From positions 1 to 21,480 of IMG/VR virus record IMGVR_UViG_3300046028_005109: DNA of 21,480 nucleotides. One strand, given 5' to 3'. The DNA comes from a virus. Position 1 is the stretch's first letter; every line of letters starts with the position of its first letter. A model generated the notes under the pieces. The model made no database searches and was not told the origin of the DNA. It was given only the letters and a program-made list of their open reading frames with translations. This document shows positions 15,404-20,876 of this stretch, piece after piece. Both the position numbers and the translations under genes were made by a program.

Positions 15404-16357
15404 TCACTTCGTGGGCTTACGTGGGTTAATTCGTAAATTTCTGAAGCCTTTTCGCCCGCCGTAAGAGGTCCCCACCATGTTGGCGGTGATCAGCGTTGGC
15501 GGCGTTTCAGCCTGCATGGCGGCGCTTACCGTCCAGGCCCCGGTGAGCACCTTCTCGGCGTCTGCGATGTGCTTGAAAATCTCAGCCTTGGCCACGTCCT
15601 TGTCCTCGCCCGCATTCTTCTCGGCGGCTGCGGCGACCTTGTAGCGTTCGATCAGATCGACCAGCACATCGTCGCTGCTGGCGTCCAGCACCTTGCCTGG
15701 CTTGGCGTACTGGTTGAGCCGAATGAGCACCTCGGCGTCGCCTGGCATCACCGGGTCCGGCTCAAGGCCCGCGTCCACCGTGCGCCAGAAGTCGGCCACC
15801 TTGGCTTTGATCGCGGCGATCACCTCCTCGTCGCGCAGGCGCTCAATCACTACGCCCCGGTTGCCGCCGATGAACGCGCCGATGAATGCGCGTTTGAAAC
15901 CGGAGACGCCCATCTGGTGCTGCACCTGCATTTCGATGTGCTCGGGCGCTTCGATGCTGCTGTCGTCGTGCTCGATCCAGCCGTCGCGGAAGGCGAGGTA
16001 ATCCACGTTCTTGATCTCCAGATGCACCGGCTCGCCAAGGTTGGTGATCACGAAGTCAAACGAGCTGCCCATGCGCAGATCTGGGTCGCGCAAGTATTCC
16101 TTCATGGGCCGGATTTCCCAGCCCTGCTCCTCGGCGATGCCGTGCGCAATCGCGGCCTCCAGGCGGTTGCCCCAGGCCATGCGGTCGTTGGTCTTGAACT
16201 CGGGCACGTCGCCTGTGCGCTTGCGGTGCCAGAGGTCGAAGTGTGTGATGTAAGGGCTCATGCCAAACAGCGCCGCAGACTCGGTGCTGGTGACGTCCTT
16301 CTTGCGCAGCTCCAGCCATTGCTCTTGGCTGGCCGTGACGATGATTTCAGTTGCCAT
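15404..16357 (-). CDS. YqaJ-family phage recombination exonuclease
   Basis: The ATG at 16357 is preferred because it has an AGAGGAAC ribosome site; an upstream in-frame start lies inside the neighbour gene. The 317-aa protein shows the PD-(D/E)XK nuclease order of lambda exonuclease/YqaJ: WLELRKKDVTSTESAALFGM at 14-33, AWGNRLEAAIA with Glu67, MGSSFDF with Asp101, and HLEIKN with Glu114 and Lys116. These should bind metal and degrade one strand of duplex DNA from ends, giving substrate to RecT. Residues about 235-290 form a charged helical region. Together with RecT it forms a Red-type recombination pair. Confidence 0.93.
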   Translation of the reverse strand: MATEIIVTASQEQWLELRKKDVTSTESAALFGMSPYITHFDLWHRKRTGDVPEFKTNDRMAWGNRLEAAIAHGIAEEQGWEIRPMKEYLRDPDLRMGSSFDFVITNLGEPVHLEIKNVDYLAFRDGWIEHDDSSIEAPEHIEMQVQHQMGVSGFKRAFIGAFIGGNRGVVIERLRDEEVIAAIKAKVADFWRTVDAGLEPDPVMPGDAEVLIRLNQYAKPGKVLDASSDDVLVDLIERYKVAAAAEKNAGEDKDVAKAEIFKHIADAEKVLTGAWTVSAAMQAETPPTLITANMVGTSYGGRKGFRNLRINPRKPTK

Positions 16358-16571
16358 GGTGTTCCTCTGTTTGTGGGAGTCCGAAAATTGCAATGCCAGC
16401 CGTGTCGGGAAACCGCGCGCCGTGCGCGGCCACCAAGTTGGCGTCGATCACCTCGTTGAAGCCATCAGCCGGGGAAATCCAATAACCCTGCTCGCCGTCG
16501 TCCTGCGTGGCATGCACGATGCCCACCAGGCCTTTGCCGCTGCTAAACCACATTACGTTGTGGACTTTCAT
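16347..16571 (-). CDS. Small hypothetical protein upstream of the exonuclease
   Basis: The 74 residues are rich in small beta-type segments (MKVHNVMWFSSGKGLVGIVH, then EQGYWISPADGFNEVIDANL) and end in a His-rich tail (TEEHHGN). A strong AGGAGCG ribosome site precedes the ATG. Its 3' end overlaps the exonuclease start by 11 bases, so the two are probably coupled. The W-x-S-P and G-x-A-I-F-G-L patterns suggest a compact beta fold, perhaps a small modulator, but no family is recognised. Confidence 0.72.
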   Translation of the reverse strand: MKVHNVMWFSSGKGLVGIVHATQDDGEQGYWISPADGFNEVIDANLVAAHGARFPDTAGIAIFGLPQTEEHHGN

Positions 16572-16619
16572 TTAGTCGCTCCTTTCAGCTTCCGTTAAAT
16601 TCGCCGGGAAATCCGGCAT
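16572..16619 (-). CDS. Possible 15-residue leader peptide
   Basis: ATG at 16619 opens the peptide MPDFPANLTEAERSD, whose TAA directly abuts the next ATG (TAAATG). Its first codons lie in a hairpin (GCCGG, five-base loop, CCGGC, flanked by TTAAAT/ATTTAA arms), and its last codons hold the ribosome site of the following gene. No clear ribosome site precedes it, so it may equally be untranslated leader. If real it would be a coupling or attenuation peptide. Confidence 0.25.
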   Translation of the reverse strand: MPDFPANLTEAERSD

Positions 16620-16624
16620 TTAAA

Positions 16625-16765
16625 TCACAAGACGATGTTCGCTCGCCAAACATAAACGTCAAGTCCGACGATCACAATTCCAGACAAAAATACAACAGCT
16701 TCAACGTAGTCAATCATCGGCCTGCGCCACGTTGGGATGGGCTTGGCTGGTCCTGTGTATTTCAT
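16625..16765 (-). CDS. 46-residue single-span membrane microprotein
   Basis: The ATG at 16765 has an excellent ribosome site (AAGGAGACGGC), favouring it over a longer in-frame start within the neighbouring gene. The peptide MKYTGPAKPIPTWRRPMIDY is followed by VEAVVFLSGIVIVGLDVYVW, one clear membrane span, and ends RANIVL. The arrangement predicts a cytosolic Pro/Arg-rich N terminus. The ATG overlaps the zinc microprotein stop (ATGA). Function is unknown; small phage membrane proteins often act on host envelope processes, which is only a possibility here. Confidence 0.72.
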   Translation of the reverse strand: MKYTGPAKPIPTWRRPMIDYVEAVVFLSGIVIVGLDVYVWRANIVL

Positions 16766-16896
16766 GCCGTCTCCTTGACCGGCTGTCGGCCTTGCAAAAA
16801 CAGGCCCCAGCACCTGGCGCAAATCCAGCGCTTGGGGGTCATCTGGACGCCACCCTCTGGAAAGCGCGGTCGGTTGCAGTCGTGGCAGTGGGTCAT
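16762..16896 (-). CDS. 44-residue zinc-ribbon-like microprotein
   Basis: ATG at 16896 to TGA at 16762 gives MTHCHDCNRPRFPEGGVQMT, then PKRWICARCWGLFLQGRQPV and KETA. Two CxxC pairs (Cys4/Cys7 and Cys26/Cys29) spaced as in zinc ribbons argue for a folded metal-binding protein. Both ends overlap neighbours as ATGA, which is strong support for coding at this small size. It may bind nucleic acid or a host protein. No family name is recognised. Confidence 0.7.
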   Translation of the reverse strand: MTHCHDCNRPRFPEGGVQMTPKRWICARCWGLFLQGRQPVKETA

Positions 16897-17045
16897 GGGG
16901 TCTCCAAAACGATGCGCTCCAGCACCTCCATGGAGCGAGTGAGGTCTTCGTGGATGTAGTCAGGCAGTCTTGCTGCTTGGCTCATGGCCCACGACTCCAG
17001 TGCGGACAGCAGTTTGATGGCCTGCAATGCTTCTTCTTTGGTCAT
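16893..17045 (-). CDS. 50-residue helical microprotein
   Basis: ATG at 17045 opens MTKEEALQAIKLLSALESWA, followed by MSQAARLPDYIHEDLTRSME and VLERIVLETP, apparently two amphipathic helices with a short Pro turn. It is coupled by ATGA on both sides. The opening resembles other short phage proteins remembered from early regions, without known function. There is no Cys, membrane segment or catalytic pattern. Confidence 0.68.
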   Translation of the reverse strand: MTKEEALQAIKLLSALESWAMSQAARLPDYIHEDLTRSMEVLERIVLETP

Positions 17046-17239
17046 GCCTTCACCTTTGGGATATCGCGCCATGTTCCGTTCGCGGGTTTAAAAATATCGC
17101 CGCACACCTCGTTGCCGTCCGGGTGCTCCCAAAACTGCTGGAGGATACTGACCGTGCGTGTGGTGGTGTACGTGGCGTGCTGCTCCACGACCTGTTGGCG
17201 CTCAACGAAGCGTAAGTGCAGGGTTGGAATTGGTGTCAT
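17042..17239 (-). CDS. Small hypothetical phage protein
   Basis: This is a 65-aa protein with a beta-rich pattern (LHLRFVERQQVVEQHATYTT, then TRTVSILQQFWEHPDGNEVC) and an end GTWRDIPKVKA. The elements LQQFWEHPDG and W-R-D-I-P resemble short phage proteins in which an aromatic strand is followed by a W-x-D-V/I-P motif. Start and stop both overlap neighbours (ATGA), placing it in the same tightly coupled run as the microproteins. Function is unknown. Confidence 0.75.
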   Translation of the reverse strand: MTPIPTLHLRFVERQQVVEQHATYTTTRTVSILQQFWEHPDGNEVCGDIFKPANGTWRDIPKVKA

Positions 17240-18381
17240 GCGTTCCCCCGTGCTGGAATGGCGGCAGCTCGGTTCTTGTAATCCTGCACAGGTGCTGCGG
17301 GTGGTGTGGCCGAAGCAATAAACGCCAAAGGCCTCCAGCCGTGGAAGTTTTCCACTCTGGCTGTCTTTGCTTTTGCATCAGTCAATCGACCATCTTTGTG
17401 CATCCATGCGTCAGCCACAGGCTCCTGCACAGGCTGCACAGGTGCTGCGGGTGGGGTTAGTTTCGCCAACAAATTCTTGTCAGTTTGAATTGCTTTGCAA
17501 ATGGCACGGACAATTTCTTTTTGTGAAACCGCCTTTTGTCCATTGCTTGATGCCAAATCCACGGCTCGATGCGCCACCACCATCAAGTGGCTGTGAAGGT
17601 CGCGGTGCAGTGCCACCGGATGCACAGGTGCTGGCTGTGCTGGCTGTGCTGCGGTGTAAAGCGCATCATATTTGGCATATAACTTGGCGACATCACGCAG
17701 TGCAGGCGTGTCGTAGTCTGGGTGAATGCCATCGCCTTCTTTCCAGTAACCAAGCGCTGCGGTGCTAATGCCAGCCGTCTGCAATCGGTACTGCTCAATG
17801 TCTTGCAGTACAGGCTCTTGCACAGGTGCTGGCTGTGCGGCAGGTGGTGTGGTGCTGTATTTGCGAATAGCCAAGCGCATGGAAGCAATGCCGTCGATAG
17901 TCCCGTCTGACTTTTCGACCCAACACTTTTGTAGGTCCATTTCGCTCGGCTCCTGCACAGTAGGTGCTGGCTGTGTGGGCGGGGTAGTGTAGAGCTTGGT
18001 TCCGACTGGCAGAGCTTTAAGATTTTTGAAGTCTTCTGCTGATACATGGAAACAGTTGAACTGTTCGGTTTTCAGCTTTGTCGCAACAGGCTCCTGCACA
18101 GTAGGTGCTGGCTGTGCCATCTGAAAAACCTTGATCACTTTGTCAAGCCCTAAATTCGCTTCTTTTGCTAAGGAAAGCAACTGCTTTGGTGAGATGTGTT
18201 CGGGCTGCACAGGTGCTGCAAGGGCTTGCTTGATGGCGGTGATCTCGTTGTCACGATTTTTTATCCAGCCAGCGTCTTGCTCCGGGTGTGCGCCATGAAA
18301 CGGATACTCTCCGTTGTACCCCTCCCCGCTTGCGTTAAAGCCCGCAAGGTAGGCGGCTTTCAGTGCTTCATCTTCGGTCAT
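17236..18381 (-). CDS. Modular mosaic protein with repeated QPAPVQEP linkers
   Basis: The start at 18381 follows a GAGGAG ribosome site and overlaps the upstream stop (ATGA). The 381-aa protein consists of short unrelated segments joined by near-identical linkers (QPAPVQEP, QPAPTVQEP, TPPAAPVQ). In order: a segment EDEALKAAYLAGFNASGEGY; HISPKQLLSLAKEANLGLDK; FHVSAEDFKNLKALPVGTKL; MDLQKCWVEKSDGTIDGIAS; IEQYRLQTAGISTAALGYWK leading to AKLYAKYDALYTAAQP; a helical segment with HSHLMVVAHRAVDLASS; and a final one with DAWMHKDGRLTDAKAKTARV. Several segments end in LYT-type strings before the linker. Proteins with comparable segments (for example PVGTKLYTTPP) are remembered from Burkholderiales phages, without assigned function. 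I see no catalytic motif and do not name a function. Confidence 0.85.
   Translation of the reverse strand: MTEDEALKAAYLAGFNASGEGYNGEYPFHGAHPEQDAGWIKNRDNEITAIKQALAAPVQPEHISPKQLLSLAKEANLGLDKVIKVFQMAQPAPTVQEPVATKLKTEQFNCFHVSAEDFKNLKALPVGTKLYTTPPTQPAPTVQEPSEMDLQKCWVEKSDGTIDGIASMRLAIRKYSTTPPAAQPAPVQEPVLQDIEQYRLQTAGISTAALGYWKEGDGIHPDYDTPALRDVAKLYAKYDALYTAAQPAQPAPVHPVALHRDLHSHLMVVAHRAVDLASSNGQKAVSQKEIVRAICKAIQTDKNLLAKLTPPAAPVQPVQEPVADAWMHKDGRLTDAKAKTARVENFHGWRPLAFIASATPPAAPVQDYKNRAAAIPARGNA
17285..18218 (-). repeat. Seven in-frame interspersed linker repeats inside the mosaic gene
   Basis: A core reading TGCACAGGTGCTG on the plus strand, often extended to TGCACAGGTGCTGGCTGTGC, starts at 17285, 17435, 17621, 17819, 17954, 18095 and 18206. 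The copies at 17954 and 18095 carry an extra TA-G triplet (an inserted Thr codon). The start-to-start distances are 150, 186, 198, 135, 141 and 111 bases, all divisible by three. The repeats encode the QPAPVQ linkers, so the array is coding, not CRISPR. Confidence 0.9.
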
Positions 18382-18485
18382 AAACAGCTCCTCAATGTCA
18401 GCAGCCCCAGCATCAGCACGATGAAGGCCACCAAGGCCCACACCAACTGCCCGTCAGCCGGGGTTGGTTTGTCTTCGTCTTTCAT
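18378..18485 (-). CDS. 35-residue single-span membrane microprotein
   Basis: ATG at 18485 opens MKDEDKPTPADGQLVWALVA, followed by FIVLMLGLLTLRSCL. An acidic cytosolic start leads into one strong membrane span with a basic/Cys end. Both ends overlap neighbours (ATGA), and a G-rich ribosome site precedes it. The run of seven G bases upstream lies in the neighbour's last codons. Such small proteins are easily missed; the hydrophobic segment and perfect coupling make it likely real. Function is unknown. Confidence 0.65.
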   Translation of the reverse strand: MKDEDKPTPADGQLVWALVAFIVLMLGLLTLRSCL

Positions 18486-18829
18486 GCATCCCCCCCGTCA
18501 TAAGTGATCGCTTGCAGTTTGCTGATGCGGTCAAGGATGGCGTTTTCGCGCATGTGGTTTTCTGCTCGGACTTTCTGCAGATGCGTGTTCAAGCCTTCCA
18601 GCTCTTTGGCGACCAACTCCTCACGAGGGTGAAACGTGACGGTGATGGTGGCGACGCCCACCTCAACCCAGCCCTCGGCGTCGCTCATGTCGTGATTGAT
18701 GTACGTCATCCCGCTGGCGGCTTCATCCAAATCGCCTTCTTTGACCAAATGCAGGATGTGTTCAACGTTGCGCCATTGACTGGTGGTCCAGACCTTTGTG
18801 GTGCCGGTGAATTTAATTGGTTCGCTCAT
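18482..18829 (-). CDS. Hypothetical protein (115 aa)
   Basis: This protein starts MSEPIKFTGTTKVWTTSQWR and carries a helix (NVEHILHLVKEGDLDEAASG), beta strands (GWVEVGVATITVTFHPREEL) and a C-terminal coiled-coil-like helix (EGLNTHLQKVRAENHMRENA). The layout is that of a small alpha/beta phage protein with a long oligomerising tail. Ribosome site AAGGAGAAAGC is strong, and it overlaps both neighbours by ATGA. No family is recognised. Confidence 0.8.
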   Translation of the reverse strand: MSEPIKFTGTTKVWTTSQWRNVEHILHLVKEGDLDEAASGMTYINHDMSDAEGWVEVGVATITVTFHPREELVAKELEGLNTHLQKVRAENHMRENAILDRISKLQAITYDGGDA

Positions 18830-19215
18830 GCTTTCTCCTTGGTTTCGGGTTTAAGTGCTTCATTCCAGCTCAGCGCGTCAACGCTGGCCATGTCGGTCCA
18901 TTTCAATGCGCGGGCGGCTGCCAGCGTGTAGGTGTCTTTCCAGGCCGTGCTTGCCTGGCTGTAAATGTTTTGAGCGCAGCCAATTGCCTTGCCCTCTGTT
19001 GCGGCCACCACGTTGTAGAGCCGCAGCCAATCGCCCGTCTCGCGGTGCTGGCCAAACACAGCCCACTTGGGCGTTGGTGCCTTTGGCCGCGTTTTTTGCT
19101 TGCCTGTGCCCCGGCAGCCAAAACACATGGTTCCGTGCTGCAGGTTGAAGCTGTAGCGGCCCGTACCGTTGCACCTGCTGCAGGTGTAGGCCTGGCGCAT
19201 CGCGGCGTGCGTCAT
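18826..19215 (-). CDS. Zinc protein with two DnaJ-type CxxCxGxG motifs
   Basis: The ATG at 19215 has a strong GGAGGAAAGC ribosome site; longer in-frame starts read through the neighbour. The 129-aa protein carries CSRCNGTG (residues 12-19) and CFGCRGTG (31-38), two CxxCxGxG motifs that form one zinc site of the DnaJ central domain. Residues 50-129 form a separate helical domain (WLRLYNVVAATEGKAIGCAQ, then AWKDTYTLAAARALKW). There is no J domain (no HPD), so it is not a co-chaperone of the usual type. It may be a protein- or nucleic-acid-binding adaptor; the zinc assignment is well supported, the role is not. Confidence 0.82.
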   Translation of the reverse strand: MTHAAMRQAYTCSRCNGTGRYSFNLQHGTMCFGCRGTGKQKTRPKAPTPKWAVFGQHRETGDWLRLYNVVAATEGKAIGCAQNIYSQASTAWKDTYTLAAARALKWTDMASVDALSWNEALKPETKEKA

Positions 19216-19466
19216 GCTTTCCTCCGCGCCTCGTAGGCCTCGCCAAGACTGCGCGCCGTGCGCATTGGAAACGGCAGCACCAGGCTGCTGATCTGGCCGT
19301 CGGGGACCGGTGCAGCCAGGCGCTTTTCCTGCCTGACCATCACCCAGCGGCTGCCAAGCTGGCGCACAGATCGAACCCAGGCCAGCATGTTGCGGCGCTG
19401 CGTGGCGCGGTCGGCGTGCCCCACGCACCAAAGGCGGCGGGCGGTTTTCAAAAGTTCGGTTTTCAT
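19212..19466 (-). CDS. Basic hypothetical protein
   Basis: The ATG at 19466 follows a GAGGAG ribosome site and overlaps the previous stop (ATGA), giving 84 aa. The protein is rich in Arg (ARRLWCVGHADRATQRRNML, then AWVRSVRQLGSRWVMVRQEK) and ends with PMRTARSLGEAYEARRKA. The high positive charge would suit binding to nucleic acid, but no domain is recognised. A longer in-frame extension lies inside the neighbouring gene and was rejected. Confidence 0.68.
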   Translation of the reverse strand: MKTELLKTARRLWCVGHADRATQRRNMLAWVRSVRQLGSRWVMVRQEKRLAAPVPDGQISSLVLPFPMRTARSLGEAYEARRKA

Positions 19467-19708
19467 GATTGCTCCTCGTGGTTGATCCAAGCGGCGTCCA
19501 GCTCGTCGGCTGCACCTTGGCGCTGCAATTGAGTGGCGTCCGGGTTTTTCAAAACCCGCAAAGCGTAGGCGATTGCCTCGTCCAGCGGCCAAGCCTGTGG
19601 CTCGCTGTCGCTGTCAGGGTGAGGCAGTGCCGGGTTGACCGTGAAGTGTTGCATGGGGGCTCCAAAATAACGCAGCGCTTGCTGCATGGTGGGGTGGACT
19701 TGGTTCAT
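19463..19708 (-). CDS. Small acidic hypothetical protein
   Basis: The 81 residues have an excellent AAGGAGCGCCTC ribosome site. The sequence starts MNQVHPTMQQALRYFGAPMQ, has a Pro/Asp/Ser-rich middle (LPHPDSDSEPQAW), and ends in helices (LDEAIAYALRVLKNPDATQL, then RQGAADELDAAWINHEEQS). It seems to consist of a flexible linker and one helical hairpin. No motif or family is recognised; its position after the methyltransferase-like gene implies early expression. Confidence 0.75.
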   Translation of the reverse strand: MNQVHPTMQQALRYFGAPMQHFTVNPALPHPDSDSEPQAWPLDEAIAYALRVLKNPDATQLQRQGAADELDAAWINHEEQS

Positions 19709-19726
19709 GAGGCGCTCCTTAAAAAG

Positions 19727-20320
19727 TTAAATGCTCCACTGACTGGCCATTGCCAAAGCAATACCTTCATAAGTCTTGCTGCGCAGCCGCCAACGGTCTT
19801 TACTTGGTGGCAGTTTGTTTTGACCGTTGTCGGTTTGGTTGTCCCAACGAGGTCTGCCATTTACAACACGCGGCTCAACAAAACTGGTTGGACGCAGGGG
19901 CGGCAGGTTTTTAAGCCATAAACAAGTTTTTTTGCTGGCGTCATGGCCAAACTGGTACGGCTGGATGATCTGGTCAGGTTTGCGGATGCGCGAGCTGATG
20001 ATGCTGACGGGATTTTCAATTGCGATGCGCTTAATTGGCGCATCCATAAATAGGCGTACAAAATCCAAGGCTTCCTCCGTCAGCTTTGGGTCTCGCAGGC
20101 CTCGGGTTGTCCAGTGCATTCCACTGACAGAGAGGTAGGTGCAAGGCGGGTGTGCAATCAGTAAGTCCCACTCTTGGTCCAACAGCTCGCGCACGTCACC
20201 TTGGTGGTGTGGGCCGGGGCGCTCGGCAGACAATAGATCGCACGACATGGCAAAGTGTCCGCGCGCAGAAAAAGCATCGCGTACAACACCGCTGGATTCG
20301 CAAGCAACAAGGACTCTCAT
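19727..20320 (-). CDS. Minimal C5-methyltransferase-like phage protein
   Basis: ATG at 20320 lies five bases after GGAG; a GTG two codons upstream is less likely. The 197-aa protein starts MRVLVACESSGVVRDAFSAR (the AdoMet-binding loop type), then SCDLL, HPPCTYLS with Cys60 in the PPC motif (motif IV), and IENP at 101-104 (motif VI). The C-terminal part has QYGFGHDASK-type residues (IIQPYQFGHDASKKTCLWLK) and GIALAMASQW. These fit the short methyltransferase-like proteins common in phages. At under 200 aa there is no room for the usual target-recognition domain, so cytosine methylation and specificity are unproven. Confidence 0.8.
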   Translation of the reverse strand: MRVLVACESSGVVRDAFSARGHFAMSCDLLSAERPGPHHQGDVRELLDQEWDLLIAHPPCTYLSVSGMHWTTRGLRDPKLTEEALDFVRLFMDAPIKRIAIENPVSIISSRIRKPDQIIQPYQFGHDASKKTCLWLKNLPPLRPTSFVEPRVVNGRPRWDNQTDNGQNKLPPSKDRWRLRSKTYEGIALAMASQWSI

Positions 20321-20322
20321 AA

Positions 20323-20481
20323 TCACTCCAAACCCATCATTTGGCGCGCAAACTTTGCAAGCAATGCACCTTGCTTTTGACTTGAAATTGCAGCGTCAAC
20401 AGTGCGATAAGTAATTTTTGTTCTGCGCGCATCCGCATAAAAAGCAGCAGCAGACTTTTGCGTGGTTATTGCATTTCTCAT
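20323..20481 (-). CDS. Small basic protein, first gene of the leftward operon
   Basis: The ATG at 20481 has a GGAG site six bases away and a plausible promoter 25 bases upstream. The alternative ATG at 20517 has no ribosome site and falls in that -10 region. The 52-aa peptide (MRNAITTQKSAAAFYADARR, then TKITYRTVDAAISSQKQGAL) is positively charged, helical and ends LLAKFARQMMGLE. Being first in the operon it may be a regulator or host-takeover peptide, but no family is recognised. Confidence 0.65.
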   Translation of the reverse strand: MRNAITTQKSAAAFYADARRTKITYRTVDAAISSQKQGALLAKFARQMMGLE

Positions 20482-20512
20482 TTCAATCTCCGGTTGGTGT
20501 TGCGATAACTCC

Positions 20513-20541
20513 ATCATGCTCAGGTTTTAAATGGGCTGCAA
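20513..20541 (-). promoter_or_regulatory. Candidate early leftward promoter
   Basis: On the minus strand TTGCAG (20541-20536), a 17-base spacer and CATGAT (20518-20513) form a moderate sigma70-like match (3/6 and 4/6). Initiation near 20506 would give a leader of about 25 bases before the ATG at 20481. It is the only such spacing seen upstream of the long leftward operon. Support is sequence match only. Confidence 0.33.
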
Positions 20542-20542
20542 G

Positions 20543-20562
20543 GGGTTTATGTGGGTTCATGC
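20543..20562 (+). repeat. Tandem 10-bp direct repeat, possible operator
   Basis: GGGTTTATGT (20543-20552) is followed at once by GGGTTCATGC (20553-20562), 8 of 10 bases identical and one helical turn apart. It lies between the divergent genes at 20481 and 20610, just upstream of the putative leftward -35. It could be the binding site of the adjacent Cro/YdaS-like protein. It may also be chance. Confidence 0.38.
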
Positions 20563-20595
20563 GAGATATTTTTATTGGAGTGTTGCTTTTTACGC

Positions 20596-20601
20596 TACAC
20601 T
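20596..20601 (+). promoter_or_regulatory. Candidate -10 element for a leaderless regulator mRNA
   Basis: TACACT (20596-20601) ends eight bases before the ATG at 20610, so initiation from it would start at or next to the start codon. The -35 is unclear (TTGGAG at 20575-20580 has a short 15-base spacer). No Shine-Dalgarno lies before the ATG. The same arrangement is known for the lambda repressor transcript from its maintenance promoter. Confidence 0.35.
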
Positions 20602-20609
20602 TCAAACCC

Positions 20610-20876
20610 ATGACCGCAGAAACCAAAGACCCCATCATCGAAACCCCCGCCGACAAGTGCATCGAGGCCTTTGGCGGGGTTCGCGCTCTGGCCCGAGCCC
20701 TCGAACGAAACCCCAGCTCCGTGGTCCGTTGGCGCAAGCCCAAGGACGAGGGCGGCAGCAGCGGGGCCGTGCCGTCTTCGCTGCAGGGGCGCATCCTGGC
20801 GCTGGCCCAAGAGCGCGGCCTTCCCCTGACTGCGGAGGATTTGATCTTGCGCACAGCTAAGGACTGGTCGCTGTAA
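20610..20876 (+). CDS. Cro/YdaS-like helix-turn-helix regulator
   Basis: The 88-aa protein has an HTH at about residues 17-41 (CIEAFGGVRALARALERNPS, then SVVRWRKP). The recognition helix ends in VVRWRK, and a basic/Ser linker and helical C-terminal region (GRILALAQERGLPLTAEDLI) follow. The pattern is that of Cro or YdaS-like repressors. It is transcribed away from the leftward operon, as expected for a switch gene. No ribosome site is seen and the upstream in-frame ATG at 20559 would add only hydrophobic residues, so the ATG at 20610 is preferred. Its operator targets are not known. Confidence 0.82.
   Translation: MTAETKDPIIETPADKCIEAFGGVRALARALERNPSSVVRWRKPKDEGGSSGAVPSSLQGRILALAQERGLPLTAEDLILRTAKDWSL

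Noticed and set aside
15569-16459. Plus-strand 296-aa open frame
   Set aside because: It is antisense to the YqaJ-type exonuclease, which has catalytic residues in order.
17285-18218. Regularly recurring repeats, as in a CRISPR array
   Set aside because: The repeats have unequal spacing (111-198 bases), encode a peptide linker, and lie in one continuous coding frame.
20418-20609. N-terminal extension of the regulator gene
   Set aside because: The upstream part covers the divergent promoter region and gives a hydrophobic, unlikely N terminus.
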